Assembly (NCBI GenBank): GCA_947179485.1
Contig: OX359246.1
Coordinates: 51,749,632-51,813,631, forward strand
DNA from: Allacma fusca
Taxonomy: Eukaryota; Arthropoda; Collembola; Symphypleona; Sminthuridae
Direction of reading: 5' to 3'
DNA: 64,000 bases
This document shows positions 30,590 to 42,577 of this stretch, piece by piece. The position numbers were made by a program, and so were the translations under genes. Each line of letters opens with the position of its first letter. Within the stretch, counting starts at the first letter, position 1. The notes below the pieces were generated by a model. The model saw only the letters and a program-made list of their open reading frames with translations. It did no database searches and was not told the DNA's origin.

Positions 30590-33293
30590 GTCATAAGAAA
30601 ATGGGTAAGATCATTATAATAAGGTAAGCCACAGATTTTACATTCATTATTATCAAAAACAATAGCGGATAGTTTATACGATATTCTATTTGAGTTAGTA
30701 CGCGTTTGACTGATTATCCTCTTGAACAAGAAGTTAATGTTTAAGTATACCCTTTTACCCTTGTAGCCATAAACGTGTTTATACAGTGTTATTTTTTGAG
30801 TTAATCATACGTGTAATGTCGTTCTCCTTATCGGAGTCTTTAATGGTTCTTGTAATTGTGCACGTAATTTGTAGAACTCTTCGGGAGTCTAAGAAGACGT
30901 TTGAAGTAATGTGTTTGCACTGTTTCTAGAATATTACCGTATTCATAATTAGCACACCAAATGGTTGAGGCGTACAGCAATGTAGATACACAAATAGCGT
31001 CAAAAAGTTTACACCTGCCGTTCCATGAGTACATAGAACTTTTGTTTCCTATTTCGAGGGCGACGATGTTTTGGCTTTAGAAACCCTATCAGTAACAGCT
31101 TCCCAAAAGAGTCCTGAAGAGGAAAAAACAATTTCTAGATATGTATGTCTTAACCACTTCGATTAATTTATTATTTAGAAACCATTTAAACGCTCTACAT
31201 AGCCTGCCCCTTTCCTGAAAACAATTATTTTGGTTAATTATGTTAATTAATCACTAAATAATTTAACTTACAATACTCATTAATTACATCAATTTTTTGT
31301 TGAAGAGAAAGTTTACTTTCCGATAAAACGACGGTATCATCGGCAAGAAGGAGATTTGAGATACAATTATTTCCACCAAGACTCACATGTGTGCATGCCC
31401 TGTCTATCATAAATTGGTCGATGTCACTAATATATAGTGCAAATAATAAAGGGCTCAATATTTCCCCCTAAAGAACTCCTTGAGTGACATCAAATTCTTT
31501 TGTGTACCCCTAAGGGGTACGCACTTTCATTCGGGCTTTACAATAAATTGAGCGAATAATATTGAGAACTCTTGAGCTCATTCATAACATATGGAGTTTA
31601 TTCCAAAGTTTGTCATGCGGGATGCTGTCGAAAGCTCTCTGAAAGTCAATGAAAAGAGCAAAAGGTTTTCCTCCTTGTAGCCGGAGCTTTAATTGAATTA
31701 TTGACATGAGTGTGAAAATTTGATCGAGGCACCCACGACCCTTCGGAATCCTGCTTGGCTTTCAGGGAGCTTAATATTTGTTCCAGCCCATCTGGTAATA
31801 CGCTTACAAATTATTTACGTGAACAATTTTGTAACCGTATTGATTAGAGCAATACCCCTGTAGTTTGCGGGGAGGTTTCGATCCCCTTTTTTAAAGATCA
31901 TGACCAACTCGATCTCTGACCATTCATCCGATGAGCAGCCAGTAAATAAGGTCTTACTAAAAATATTGAGTAAGACTGCAAGGATATTTTCTGGGAGGTT
32001 TTTGATCAGAGAGTTTGGGATACAATCAGGTCCTGGCGATTTACCCGCAGGTAGGACTTTGAGGGCTTCATGAAGTTCTAACATTGTAAAAGGGGTATCC
32101 ATATCTGTTACACAATTGTTAAAAACCTCAATAATACCGTCGGAATGCCTGGGTGGCATAATATTATTATAAAATGTTTCCCAGGTATCAATGCTGATTT
32201 AATTGCTATTACTACTAGAGATTCTGAACTGCTTAATGGCCCGCCAGAACTGAGACGGATTTTTGAAGTTAGAAAGGGTCGCTTGCAGAATATCAAAGCT
32301 ATTCAAATTTTTAGATTTAACCAGAGATTTATAAGACTTCCTGCATTGTAAATATGTACACCGGCTTCTGTTAGACTTAAACTTCTGGAAGTACTTTGTA
32401 GCTTCCTTAGTGCTACTCGGCATTCCTCGTCAAACCAGGTCTTTTGGTGCGTTTCGCAGGGTATTAAATTAACTTCTTTAACAATTTTAGACTCTTTTGC
32501 GTGCGCAATAATAACATTAACAAGATCCGTATAATTACAATTATTATCACTTCTAAGTTTTGTAAAAAGGATTCGAATTTAGCTCCAGAGCATTCGAATC
32601 GTTTCCTAACAGCCGATGTGACGATCGAATCCTTCATCATGCGTAAATTGATATAACACGGTAGGTGATCGCTTAACATTGCCTCACCAATTTTAAAATC
32701 ATAAACATAATTTACAAATGCTATGTTAACAAGACAAAGGTCTACTATACTACAACCATTATTGACATAAGTATATTCTCCGTTGGAGTCAGATTTGCTT
32801 CTGCCATTTACAAGGATTAGTCCAAGCTCGTCAATCCGACTGAATACGTATCTTCCATTGCTATTAGTCTTCAAGTCAGTACTAGCTCTATCGTATGTCA
32901 AATTAGAGTTATCCAAATATGTACAGCTGGTGGAGATCTGATTGTTTTTCCCTATCCTGCAGTTGAAGTCTCCTATTATTATCACATAATTATCTGTGTA
33001 GTTAGCTAGGCAATCAAATAGATCATCAAATTCAGATACGTTACGTTACAATGAGGGGGAAAGTAGCAACATGCCATTATAACCTGACAATTGATACTAA
33101 GTTGTTTGATTTGAACTCTGAAGATGGCGTGAAACCGGTTTGAATGGACGAGTGTTGAGGTGAAAAGATTATTGGCGAAGAACACTGAGATGCCACCGCT
33201 TGGTCTGTCGCGAATGTACTCGATATGCACATAGTGTAAAAATAGTATAATTGTTTGAGAGGTACTTTGGATAGCTGTAATTTTCTTTTTCAA
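30590..33293 (-). pseudogene. LINE-B endonuclease-reverse transcriptase, multiply broken
   Basis: Read from high to low coordinates. The endonuclease starts near 33293 (RPSGGISVFFANN), then IIIGDFNCRIG near 32985 and SDHLPCYI near 32665. RT fingers with GKSPGPDCIPNSLIKN lie near 32045, the fragment IFKKGDRNLPANYRGIAL near 31880, and the catalytic LADD near 31340. The pieces lie in different frames separated by stops, so no protein is made. The canonical Tyr of YADD is Leu here. Confidence 0.75.
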
Positions 33294-33564
33294 TAAAAGT
33301 TTCAGATAAAGACAAAATATCGGATGAAAGTAAGTTAATTAGCTGATTATTTTCAAGATTGTGAATAGTTCCAAAACCGCGTGCGTTCCAGAGTAAGATG
33401 CAGATGGCGCCCCCATTTCAAGCAGCGGGTTGCGAGGAGATGCCACGTTTCTGCGTTTGGCCTGAATGGGAAGGTCCAAACTGCTTCACCTGGCTCTTAT
33501 TTCTGTTTGCCTGGTTAGGGAAGACTACATCCTTCGATACTTTTGCCAGGAATGATCCGTCAGA

Positions 33565-34431
33565 CTAGTAGAAACTTTCCTTGGATCCATGTTTGACCAT
33601 AATATACCGCCAGGATTTCATCTGAAAGGTTATATTGGGCTTATCCGAGGCGAGCTCCTTCCCAAACGATAACAGATGCTTTTTAACTATTCGCTGTTGT
33701 TTTGACAGGTCTGGTGATACGCGGTAATTTGTGCCTTTAAGTTTGAATGATTGTCTAAGGAGCTTTCCAACGATCAAAGAGCGACTTTCTCCCCAATAAG
33801 ATAGTGTACGTGTCAATTACATCTGCGTCGTCTAGACCAGTAAGATTTAGGGCACCCTGAATAGACGATCTGGCTACATCCTAACCGGCGTCCTTTTGAA
33901 GGTTGACTCCAGAGAATATGTCAAATGACAAAAGGGACGATTGCTGGAGCTGGAGTAGATCATTTTTTACATGGATTATTTCAGCACTGTGCCTTGACTG
34001 TACAGATTTTTTTCGGTCCTTTTTTCCAGTAACTCAAGTTTCTTTGGTTGCGCGGCAATGGTGAATTTAATGCCCTTCACGTCCTTGGAAAGGTCCTCTA
34101 ACGTAGACTTGGAGTCCTTGACGTCTTGTTGCAGTTCGGCTAAAGTGTCGTTAGTCATTTCTGACCCGCGCTCCAACTTAAGTAGTATACTCATTATTTT
34201 GCCATTTCCGTTCTCGGTTGCTGCTTCCAATCCATTATCAAGGTTCGTCTCATCGTCTTGTGATTCCGTCTCTACAAAAGTAAATTTTTTTGTATGACCT
34301 TGTGGGATACTCTCGGTCCCAGAAACCTGGGATTTAGGTGTTTTTGGAGGCATATGTAAAGAATGAAAATAAACAGTTACAAGGGACTCGCCTGTATTAA
34401 CGCCCGGAATGCACCTCCAGCAATTGCACAT
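33565..34431 (-). pseudogene. LINE-B ORF1-like protein, broken
   Basis: Two frames, 34431-33976 and 33816-33565. The first includes MPPKTPKSQ near its likely true start (about 34353) and a heptad-rich, charged segment (LERGSEMTNDTLAELQQDVKD) suggestive of a coiled coil. The second (SPDLSKQQRIVKKHLLSFG) resembles the conserved C-terminal part of Jockey/CR1-type ORF1 proteins. Frames are disrupted between them. Confidence 0.55.
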
Positions 34432-34510
34432 TTAGCCAATTTAGTGTGTCAGCTTACTGACCTGGTGCAACTGGGCAAGTAAAGCGGTGAGATGGCTTTT
34501 CAGATTTCAT

Positions 34511-37500
34511 TCAACAATGGACATAAGTACTTTTGTCACGGATACTCTTAATGTTTCTAAGCTTATAATGATTAAATGCTAGTGTGCTTATTCCATTGTC
34601 TAGAATATAACGTTTAAGGTCTAAACAATTCAAACTAAGTTTATGCTTAATGCTAACACTGTAAATCTTATGTTTAAAGGAACGTATTTGAACCATGTTG
34701 GTATACACGTTTTTAGAGCTGTATAAAGCTTCTAAGTATTTATCATGGTGTAAAAATTGATTAGTTACTGCCTTTTTGTGCCTTTTTCTTAATTCATTAC
34801 CAGATATTGAGTACATTTTACTAGAAAGTCCCACGTATTCTTCTAGTATCTTACCTTGTGCCTCATCCTTCATTTTCCCGAGTTCTTTCTTATTTTTAAC
34901 TGAGTACAACAAATGATCGCTTGGATAATCACTAGTATCATATAAATCTTCCATTTTCTTCATATCTACATAAATACCATCTGTCTTTACATGATACATT
35001 AGTGAGTCGGTATCACTTGCCAGCAGCATGGTTTTATCTTTATACCTTGGTAACCATACATTGTAATGAAAGTCAAACATGTAAATTTTACTTAATTCTA
35101 AAATTGTAAATCCTACATAAATACGCTTATTCAGTAGAACAGATTTTTTCCACATTGAATGATAAGGTCTTCATCAATAACATTCCATTGCTTACAACGT
35201 GTATCCGAAGCATACTTAACCGACTGATCATAATCTTTAGAGAATTTAGTAGTACAATGCTTGCGAACTTTTTCACAAGTCTTGCCAAAGAAGGCATTTA
35301 TAATCAACTTATAGAAACTTTTTTCAAACTCTGAATTGCTTTGTTTCGTTAAAATAATATTTAGTAAAATAAATGACTTCAGCCAATCACTTTGTTTAAA
35401 TTTTAAAGTTTTGTGTACTTTTTTAAGCTTCATTCCATGCTTAATATAAAATTTTAAATTACGATAAAGAACTGAATAGTTCCGGCCACAAGATGCCCAA
35501 TAAGTTTTTCATTTACACGAAACTTTCCATCATAACATAGATGTTTTTGATATTCAGAAATCATATCTTCCGTAACATTCATTCTCTCTGGTGCCATCGG
35601 GTAACTATTGTGCAAATCATGCAACTCATCTGGATATTCTAAGTCAACCTCTAAAATGTATCCATAATCATTATCGTCACTTATATCCATAACATTCAAT
35701 TTCCTGATAGATTCTTCATCTAACCATTCAAAGTCAGACACAGGTAGATAATCGCACATAGCTGTGCCACACAGGGAATTTTTATCTAAATACATTATGT
35801 ATGATTTTTCAACATCTTGTTTAAACGATTCCATATATGGATTATTTGCATGAGCATATCTATGTGATATTAAACTCATGCCACCTCGGATCCCGTTTTG
35901 TATGAAATTATTCATATCAGTATCAGTTAACAATTCCATAATTACGAAAACCATGCAAAATAACTGGAATTTTCTTTTGCTGTTGATAGTTCAGGTTGCA
36001 TACTGTGTGGCTTGCTCCGCGAAACTTTCCTAAGATTATACAAATATATAACTCAGTATTAAATTAGGAGGTCAGTAATTCATCGACATTGCTTCATCCT
36101 TACTTTCAAATTTTGAAAATGTATAAACAACAAACCTGTTCGATGGCAGTGATCAAAACATCTACCGTCTTCTAGTGTTTTATTACAAATATGACCGTCA
36201 GTCTCTGCCCAGAATCTTTCCCAGCCAGAATCGTTGGATCTGGGTCCCAAATCATAATGATATAGTTTTGCTACCATGTCAGAAATGCATTGCAGCAAAT
36301 AGGGTAATACAATTACTAATTGTAATTACATGATGCATTTTACCATACTACATTTTTTATAACGTTGCTAAAATACTATACAAATAAAAATTGCACTTAC
36401 AACTAGATGGTTAGAGAAAACCTGAAGTGCATCTGCGCCACGGTAAAGAAATTCTTTGATTTGGTTTCCATCATCTCTTACTAACGCATATGAGAAGCTA
36501 CAAGGTACATGCTCTGACTCTTTTTTAGCTTACTTGTCTGATTACTTGTATCATCTAATGGTACTATTAAGCACTCGAAATCGACATAAAGGACAAACCC
36601 TGCTTTTAGTTGCTTTGAATACTGATTAAACTTCAACACTGGTTTTTTCCCATCCTCCACCTTCGGGAGAGCAACTTTCTGTGTTTTAAATGTTTTACAA
36701 AGTACTATATGATTCTCTAAATCTGTTGTTCTTAAAAATTGCTGCAAACAATTAAAACACAAACGTTTTTTATGATGGTTGTGCTTTCCTGTTAATTTAG
36801 ATAAGTTATTAATTGCAGCAAATTGTGTTAATTCCTTTTCAAAATTATTTAGTACTAACAAATTTACTGTTTGCCAATCATAATTATAATTGTTGAGGGA
36901 AATTCTAACTGGTATCAAGCCCTCATCATCTGACCATGGAAGCAGTTTACAGCAATATTGTTGGTGCATTCGCAGTCAGCAATGTGCTTATAATTTGTTG
37001 GAAACCACTCATGTTTCCAAAAAAGCTTATGCTCATGCTTGACATAAGTTGAAGTTCGATTTTTGTTTGAATCGGATGGGAATAAGCTTGCTAAAACTGC
37101 CCATTTAAAGCACTGATTATCATTACTGTATACATTAACTACACACTTTTTGTTGTATACTTTTGCTGGTATGGTAGCATAGCAACCACCACCTAAAGGC
37201 TTAAATTTATTAATCTGTAAATTAAAACCTTTTATTTTATATAACTTCCATCCGCTTCCAAACTTTTCAAACCGATCAACATGTATGGATAGTTGAGAAT
37301 ATATCTCACTAAGAATTGACTTCACATCTGAGACATTTGACATATTCTCATGTAGCCATTCAAAAACGTTGTAAAAGTCTCAGGTGCTGATAGGTTACTG
37401 TCTCTAAAAAATTAAACCTGCATCCTAATCTGTAACTTTATTGGACCTATCTCAGACATGCATTGACGAATTACTTTTAAAATGTTATCTGACTTGTCAT

Positions 37501-38423
37501 TAAAGTATAGCATAGTATTAGTAGCGTTTTCGCATTCATGATATTTGTAAATACGAAAACGACCTCGTTGCGAAAAAACGCTAAAATAAGTACTTGGGAT
37601 ATCGTTTGTTATATTATCACCTTGCTGTATATCATTAATATGCTCGCTAGCATGATTGTTAAGTATTGATTTGCTTGGGTAAAATTTGCTACAAATACTA
37701 CAGCGGTGTGAGTCTGCTATATGAACTTCAAGCCACTTATGAGAAACGAAGACTTTCCCACAAAAATTGCATATAAAGTGCTTTCTTGGAGATTCCTTAC
37801 TAAACTTAGCATGATGAACACTAGCAATATGATTTCTAAGAAGTTGAAAATCTAAACAAGTTTTATGACATAACTTGCAAACAAACCCCGTGCTAGATGT
37901 GAAAGCGTTCTGAAAATAAATAAATAGGCTGTTTGCAAACATTTTGCTAATCCCTACAACATATGAAAAGAAGTTGTAGTCAAATTAATAGACATGTAAT
38001 TCCACTTACTGTCAGGTGCTTTGAATACGATAAGTATTCAAAGGTTCTTGAATGTTTGAGCTGGAGGTGAACTGGAAGAAATTTATGACACACAAACACT
38101 TTCGCGCAAAAGCTACACTGCTGCATTCCCTTTTAAAAATTAAAATCAGTAATATTAACACCAAAATTAAAACAGCAATTGCTAACACTTTTATATAATT
38201 GCAGAACATGTATTATATACCTGAGATAGAGATGATGACCATGATGATTTCTAATATGAAGAGCCAGATACTGCTGACTTTCAAAAACTTTACTGCAAGC
38301 ACAGCATTTATACCAAGTGCTTACTTCCGAATTCATTTTCATGAAATACAGAAAAATATTTACATGTATTTCAAAAACTGAAAAACAATAGCTGTATTTA
38401 ACAATGTAACCGTTAGCTTGCAA
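34511..38423 (-). pseudogene. POLB: Polinton family B DNA polymerase with zinc fingers, broken
   Basis: Protein-primed-type DNA polymerase that would replicate the element. From 5' (38342 or 38423) downwards: C2H2 fingers CCACSKVF (about 38310), CSFCAKVF (about 38110), CKLCHKT and CNFCGKVF (37880-37740). Then the GSGWKL region (about 37260), exonuclease motif YVDFECL (Asp near 36582), a CxxC-type finger ICNKTLEDG...DHCHRTG (about 36190), Pol motif A YLDKNSL (about 35786), motif B FYKLIINAFFGKT (about 35315) and motif C SDTDS (about 35010). A 99-bp intron (38008-37910, GTAAGT...TTTTCAG) joins finger exons in phase. A TAA at 37412 and several frame changes kill the gene, though the catalytic acids remain. 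Confidence 0.85.
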
Positions 38424-38670
38424 GAAGCTGTTCTACTACTATTTAGTTGCTTTATATACTGGCAAAATTGATGAAATTGATGAAAACCAGATATAGAATT
38501 AGCTTAGTTAACTATTCCTATCTACTGATTTCTACATTCTTGCTTATAGTATAGTAATCGATGTAGACAAGCAGATATCATTAACAATATAAAGGTAATA
38601 ATGTTTTTCAATAGGCTGAGACAGCAAATAATATTCATATAAATTGCCGTAAATTCTATTATATAATTCA
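38424..38670. other. Polymerase upstream region
   Basis: AT-rich leader between the polymerase start and the (ATT)n tail of the next LINE. No specific promoter element can be defended. Confidence 0.35.
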
Positions 38671-41600
38671 TTATTATTATTATTATTATTATGCTTTATT
38701 CGAAGTGTCAAAAAGAGTCAGTATAAATACTGGTTTTCACCCCAGACACGAGATGTCAAATCCAGGAAAATATTACAGTCAGAAAGAAATCGCCACGTTG
38801 TTACTAGAAGAGAATAAAAAAAAGTTCACACTCTGTTATCATGACGCTGGCCCAGGATATGTTTAATGAGTAATTTGTTAAAAGCTGGAAATAGGCAATC
38901 GTGCATTTTGAGCACACTATGGAGATTGTTCCATAATTTCATACATAAGTAAATTACATTCTTTCCCCCAATTTTGAGTTTTGTTAGAGGATGTAGTAAT
39001 ACAATAAAATTCGCCGAACGCATACGTTCGGAGGAAATCTTAACAAGCAGAAGACCATTAATGTACTGCACACAATGCCCAAAGTGTGCCAAAGAATACG
39101 TAAACTTATTACTATAATACAATATACGTTCGCTTATAGTGAAAAAATTATAGTTTTCGTATATATCAGTTAGGTTGTGCGGCATTCTTGATCTCTTGTT
39201 TGAATAAAGAGATATGAGAAATTTATCCAATTTGTGCTGTATAATATCCATTTTTGATTTGCACACACTACCCCATATCAATATACAATAATCTATATGC
39301 GAGAGCACGAAAGAATTTATTAACATTCGTTTCGTACTATCATTTAAAAGCCGACGGACTCTAAATACAGCACCCATCATTTTTGAGACCTTTTTTAGCA
39401 CAAAGTTAGTGTTCCTTAAAACTAAGTTTATCATCAATTAGTATACCCAGGTACTTGAAACACCAAACTCTTTCCAACTGCTCATTGTTAATGTGTTATT
39501 TGCACTCTGTCTCTACTCTACCTGATTTATGGAATAATACATACATATTCTTCGGGGTACTAATTTTTAAGGCATTATCCTGCATCCATCCATTAAGTTT
39601 ATCTAGCCATACCTGCATATTTGTAAATAAAGTATTCACACATGTATCGTACATAAATATGACAAGGTCATCAGCATAACAAATATAATCTATAGTTAAG
39701 AGTCTGTTTATATCTGAGAAAAACATAACAAAAAGATAAAGACCCAGAATTGACCCCTGTGGCACACCGTTGACATCCGAATAAGGTTCTGACACTATGT
39801 TGTTTACAGTAATTCTAAACTTCCTATTATGTAAGTATTCAGATAAAAGTATAAGAAGCCTAGGGTTGCAGTTATAGTTATCTTTAATCTTTTGCAGCAA
39901 CAGAGGTCTAGATATTGAATTAAATGCCTTTTTTAGGTCCACAAATACAGCAAGCACTTTGGTTACAGGAATATTAAGGTAGCTACATAATTTATGCATA
40001 AACACAAGGACTGCAGTAAAGCATGATCGGCCACGTCTGAAACCATGCTGGTTCCCATCCAGGTTTCTTACACATTCAACGCGCAAACGGTTGTAGATAA
40101 TTTTTTCAAACAATTTTTTTAAGAAAGGGAGACTATGAATTGGGCGATACGAGTCAGGGCAGCTCTTACTACCTTTGCCCTTATATATAGGCGTAACGGT
40201 AGCAGTTTTAAAGTGGCTTGGGAAGGTACAGGCAGATAACATTACGTTGTATAAGAGTAAGATAGGAGTTACAATGCTAGCTCTGGAAAATACACTGTGG
40301 TTAACAACATCATACTTATTACTTTTCCTTTTCAACCCACGAAAAGCAGTCCAAAGTTCTTTGTTATCTATAAAGGTATAGTCAGCATTATATGTCAATG
40401 AGTTTCGGAAAGATAATATGTCATTATCAACATAGTTGCACTCAACAGTAAAAGATTTTGCAAGCTCATTACAAATTTCATTCGTGTTGACTATGCTAAT
40501 GTTATTTACACACAATTTATCTATGCATACTGCAGTATTCCTAGAAATACCCATCACTTCATCTACGACATCCCATATACCACGAGGGTTTGACAGGTTC
40601 CTATTTAGATGTTACTCAAATTACTGACGCCTGGCAGCATAAATGTCCATTTTAACTTTTGAACGAAGCTGTCTATATAATTTCCAGTGTGGTAATGAGT
40701 TGTACGTACATGCATACTTTTTATATTTATCACGTTGGGCTATAAGCTTACGTATTTCTTTGCTGACCCAGCATTTGGCTGTGTTTTTAACTCGCTTCCT
40801 TATCAATTCAGCAAAGTCATACAGATGTACACGAATGGTTGTACTTATAACATTAAACACAAAGTCTACACTATAACAATCATTATTTGAAAATTCCCAA
40901 TCTATTTTACAAAGTTCCGTATTCAGTGAGATCCAGTCAATATTTTTAAAGTTACGATACATTATCTCTTTTACCACATTTGCGGACGCCTTCTTAAAAC
41001 TATAGTTAAAACAAATATAATCATGATCAGACATGCCAGTTGTACATGTGTACCAATCCAGGCAGGTTTTCGTAGGTACGTACATGTGGTCAATTAGCGA
41101 ACTAGACGCTCGTTTACCTAGCACTCTACGGGTCTGCACAATAATTACCTGCTTGTAACTATACATACTTATGCTAGAAATCAGTTTAGCTGTATCCGAC
41201 GTCACATTACAAATGTCTATAATAATGTCACCAACAATAATGCATGTCAACTTAATTTGTGATAAACGTTTAATCAAAGCATCTAAAAATAGGAAAAACG
41301 TTTCCACAGAGTCCGACGGTGGGCGATAGATAAGTAGGATAACAATAGATTGGAACTCATTAATGCCTAATTTACATGCAAGCTACTCAACCCCAGAAGT
41401 ACACAGTTCAATTTTCAATTCCATAACACAAAACCTTATTCGGTTATGTAAATACAGCAGAAGCCCTCCACCTTTCTTGTGTTCACGGTTTTTGGTGATC
41501 AGATTATACCCCGGAATTAAAAAAATTGGTTAATAAGTTTCGGAAGTAAAAAATGTTTCAACACTTGCAAAAATATCTATTTTTTCTGACAAAATAGTCT

Positions 41601-41960
41601 TTACCTCCTCTAATTTGTGAATTACAAAGTTATTGATGTTAAGGAACAAAAACCTTACCAATTTACTCTGTTCTGAGTGTGCAATGTACATATAAGGTTC
41701 ATCCAGAGATGATTATCTGAGATTAATATTCAGTAAACTACTATTAAAACCGACGGGATTATCACCACAAGAGGAGCAACGCCAGAGATCTACATTAATT
41801 GACCTGTATGTTGATAGGCCATGACTCAAGGGTGTCAGGAAACCCAGCAGCAATACAGATGGAATGACAGCTGTCATTCGTAGCTTTCAGGTAGCTAAGA
41901 ACCAAATCACGAGCAAGCCAGCAAGACAACCACATTGCACCGCAGTCAGTGTAGGAAATG
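38671..41960 (-). mobile_element. PHD-finger LINE, copy A (LINE-C family)
   Basis: Minus-strand LINE whose 3' end is an (AAT)n tail (plus-strand ATTATTATT at 38671-38692) followed by a conserved 3'UTR phrase (GGTTTTCACCCCAGACA). It is the same family as the copy at 53612-57470. The 5' limit is set approximately where the PHD-like coding sequence begins, near 41960. Confidence 0.75.
38826..41960 (-). pseudogene. LINE-C endonuclease-reverse transcriptase, copy A, broken
   Basis: Read downward: a damaged PHD-like cysteine region (about 41940-41770), then endonuclease (IIVGDIIIDI near 41240, with Phe-Asn of the usual GDFNID replaced; SLIDHMYVP near 41090; SDHDYICF near 41025). The RT frame is 40557-39496 (GVPQGSILGLYLF, YADDLVIF). 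A C-terminal part covers 39437-38826 (SHIDYCILIWG). Stops at 39496 and elsewhere, plus frame changes, inactivate it. Confidence 0.78.
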
Positions 41961-42034
41961 AAAGGTGAAGGAATGTATTATAGAGTTTTCACTTACTAAG
42001 ATTACAACTCTAAACTGAGCCAACATTGTCCAGT

Positions 42035-42414
42035 ATGGAGAGCAATACTCAAGTCTTCCAAGATGGTCAAGGAGACGCTTACACTGGTATGTATTAATCA
42101 TTAGTTTTATTTCCATTTCATTTGAATTTAAATGTATACAAGAATGTAATATCTAATTTGACAGTATAAAAATATTGTTGTACTTTGTAGAAGTGAGTGA
42201 GAAGGGTGAATGTCCTAACTACTCTGACCTTTTGAGGGTTCATAACGTATCTTTACCCACCCCTGTGTCTGGGCCTGTTGAAATGGTATGGAAGTCACAA
42301 GCACACTCAAGCCAGGATGCAGCCCAAATTGCAGAGATTGTCCGCAAGGTGATGGGTGAATACTCTCCGCAAAAGCGAACAAGTTCTTCGTCTGCGTCTG
42401 ATGTACATGTATGA
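42035..42414 (+). CDS. Small predicted two-exon gene of unknown function
   Basis: Predicted exons 42035-42086 and 42191-42414, with a 104-bp intron (GTATGT...TTTGTAG) that joins in frame to give 91 aa. The protein starts MESNTQVFQDGQGD, has a central PTPVSGPVEMVW stretch and ends in a Ser-rich tail (RTSSSSASDVHV). I recognise no domain. It lies between the PHD LINE and the 20-bp satellite, inside the inferred Polinton borders, so it could be an accessory gene of that element or sequence from an older host locus. Support is the splice sites and open frame only. Confidence 0.4.
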
Positions 42415-42457
42415 AACAAAGTGTATTTAAACAAATAGATTTAAAATTATAATAGAG

Positions 42458-42550
42458 ATGTTTCGAGCTTTCAAAAGATTTTCTCGACCTCAGCAGCCCC
42501 GGAAATTGTCAGTTCGTCCGGTTGTAAATACTTACAAAGGATACATCTAG
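42458..42550 (+). CDS. Possible 30-aa basic peptide
   Basis: ATG at 42458, 44 bp after the preceding predicted gene; the peptide MFRAFKRFSRPQQPRKLSVR plus ten residues ends at TAG 42548-42550. It is strongly basic and proline-containing. The satellite begins 28 bp later. No family is recognised; it may be chance. Confidence 0.25.
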   Translation: MFRAFKRFSRPQQPRKLSVRPVVNTYKGYI

Positions 42551-42577
42551 CAACTTATAATCTCATAACCACCAATC

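Larger units (their letters stand above)
30367..34470 (-). mobile_element. Degraded non-LTR retrotransposon (LINE-B)
   Basis: A minus-strand LINE inserted between the convergent 3' ends of the protease and polymerase genes. The 3' end carries a short TGAT/GATT tandem tail (plus-strand TCAATCAATCAATT at 30370-30383). Upstream come a C-terminal zinc-knuckle phrase (CKICGLP...H near 30650-30590), RT, endonuclease and an ORF1-like segment near the 5' end at about 34470. Clade within the Jockey/CR1/Ingi-type elements is not resolved. No TSD was confirmed. Confidence 0.75.
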
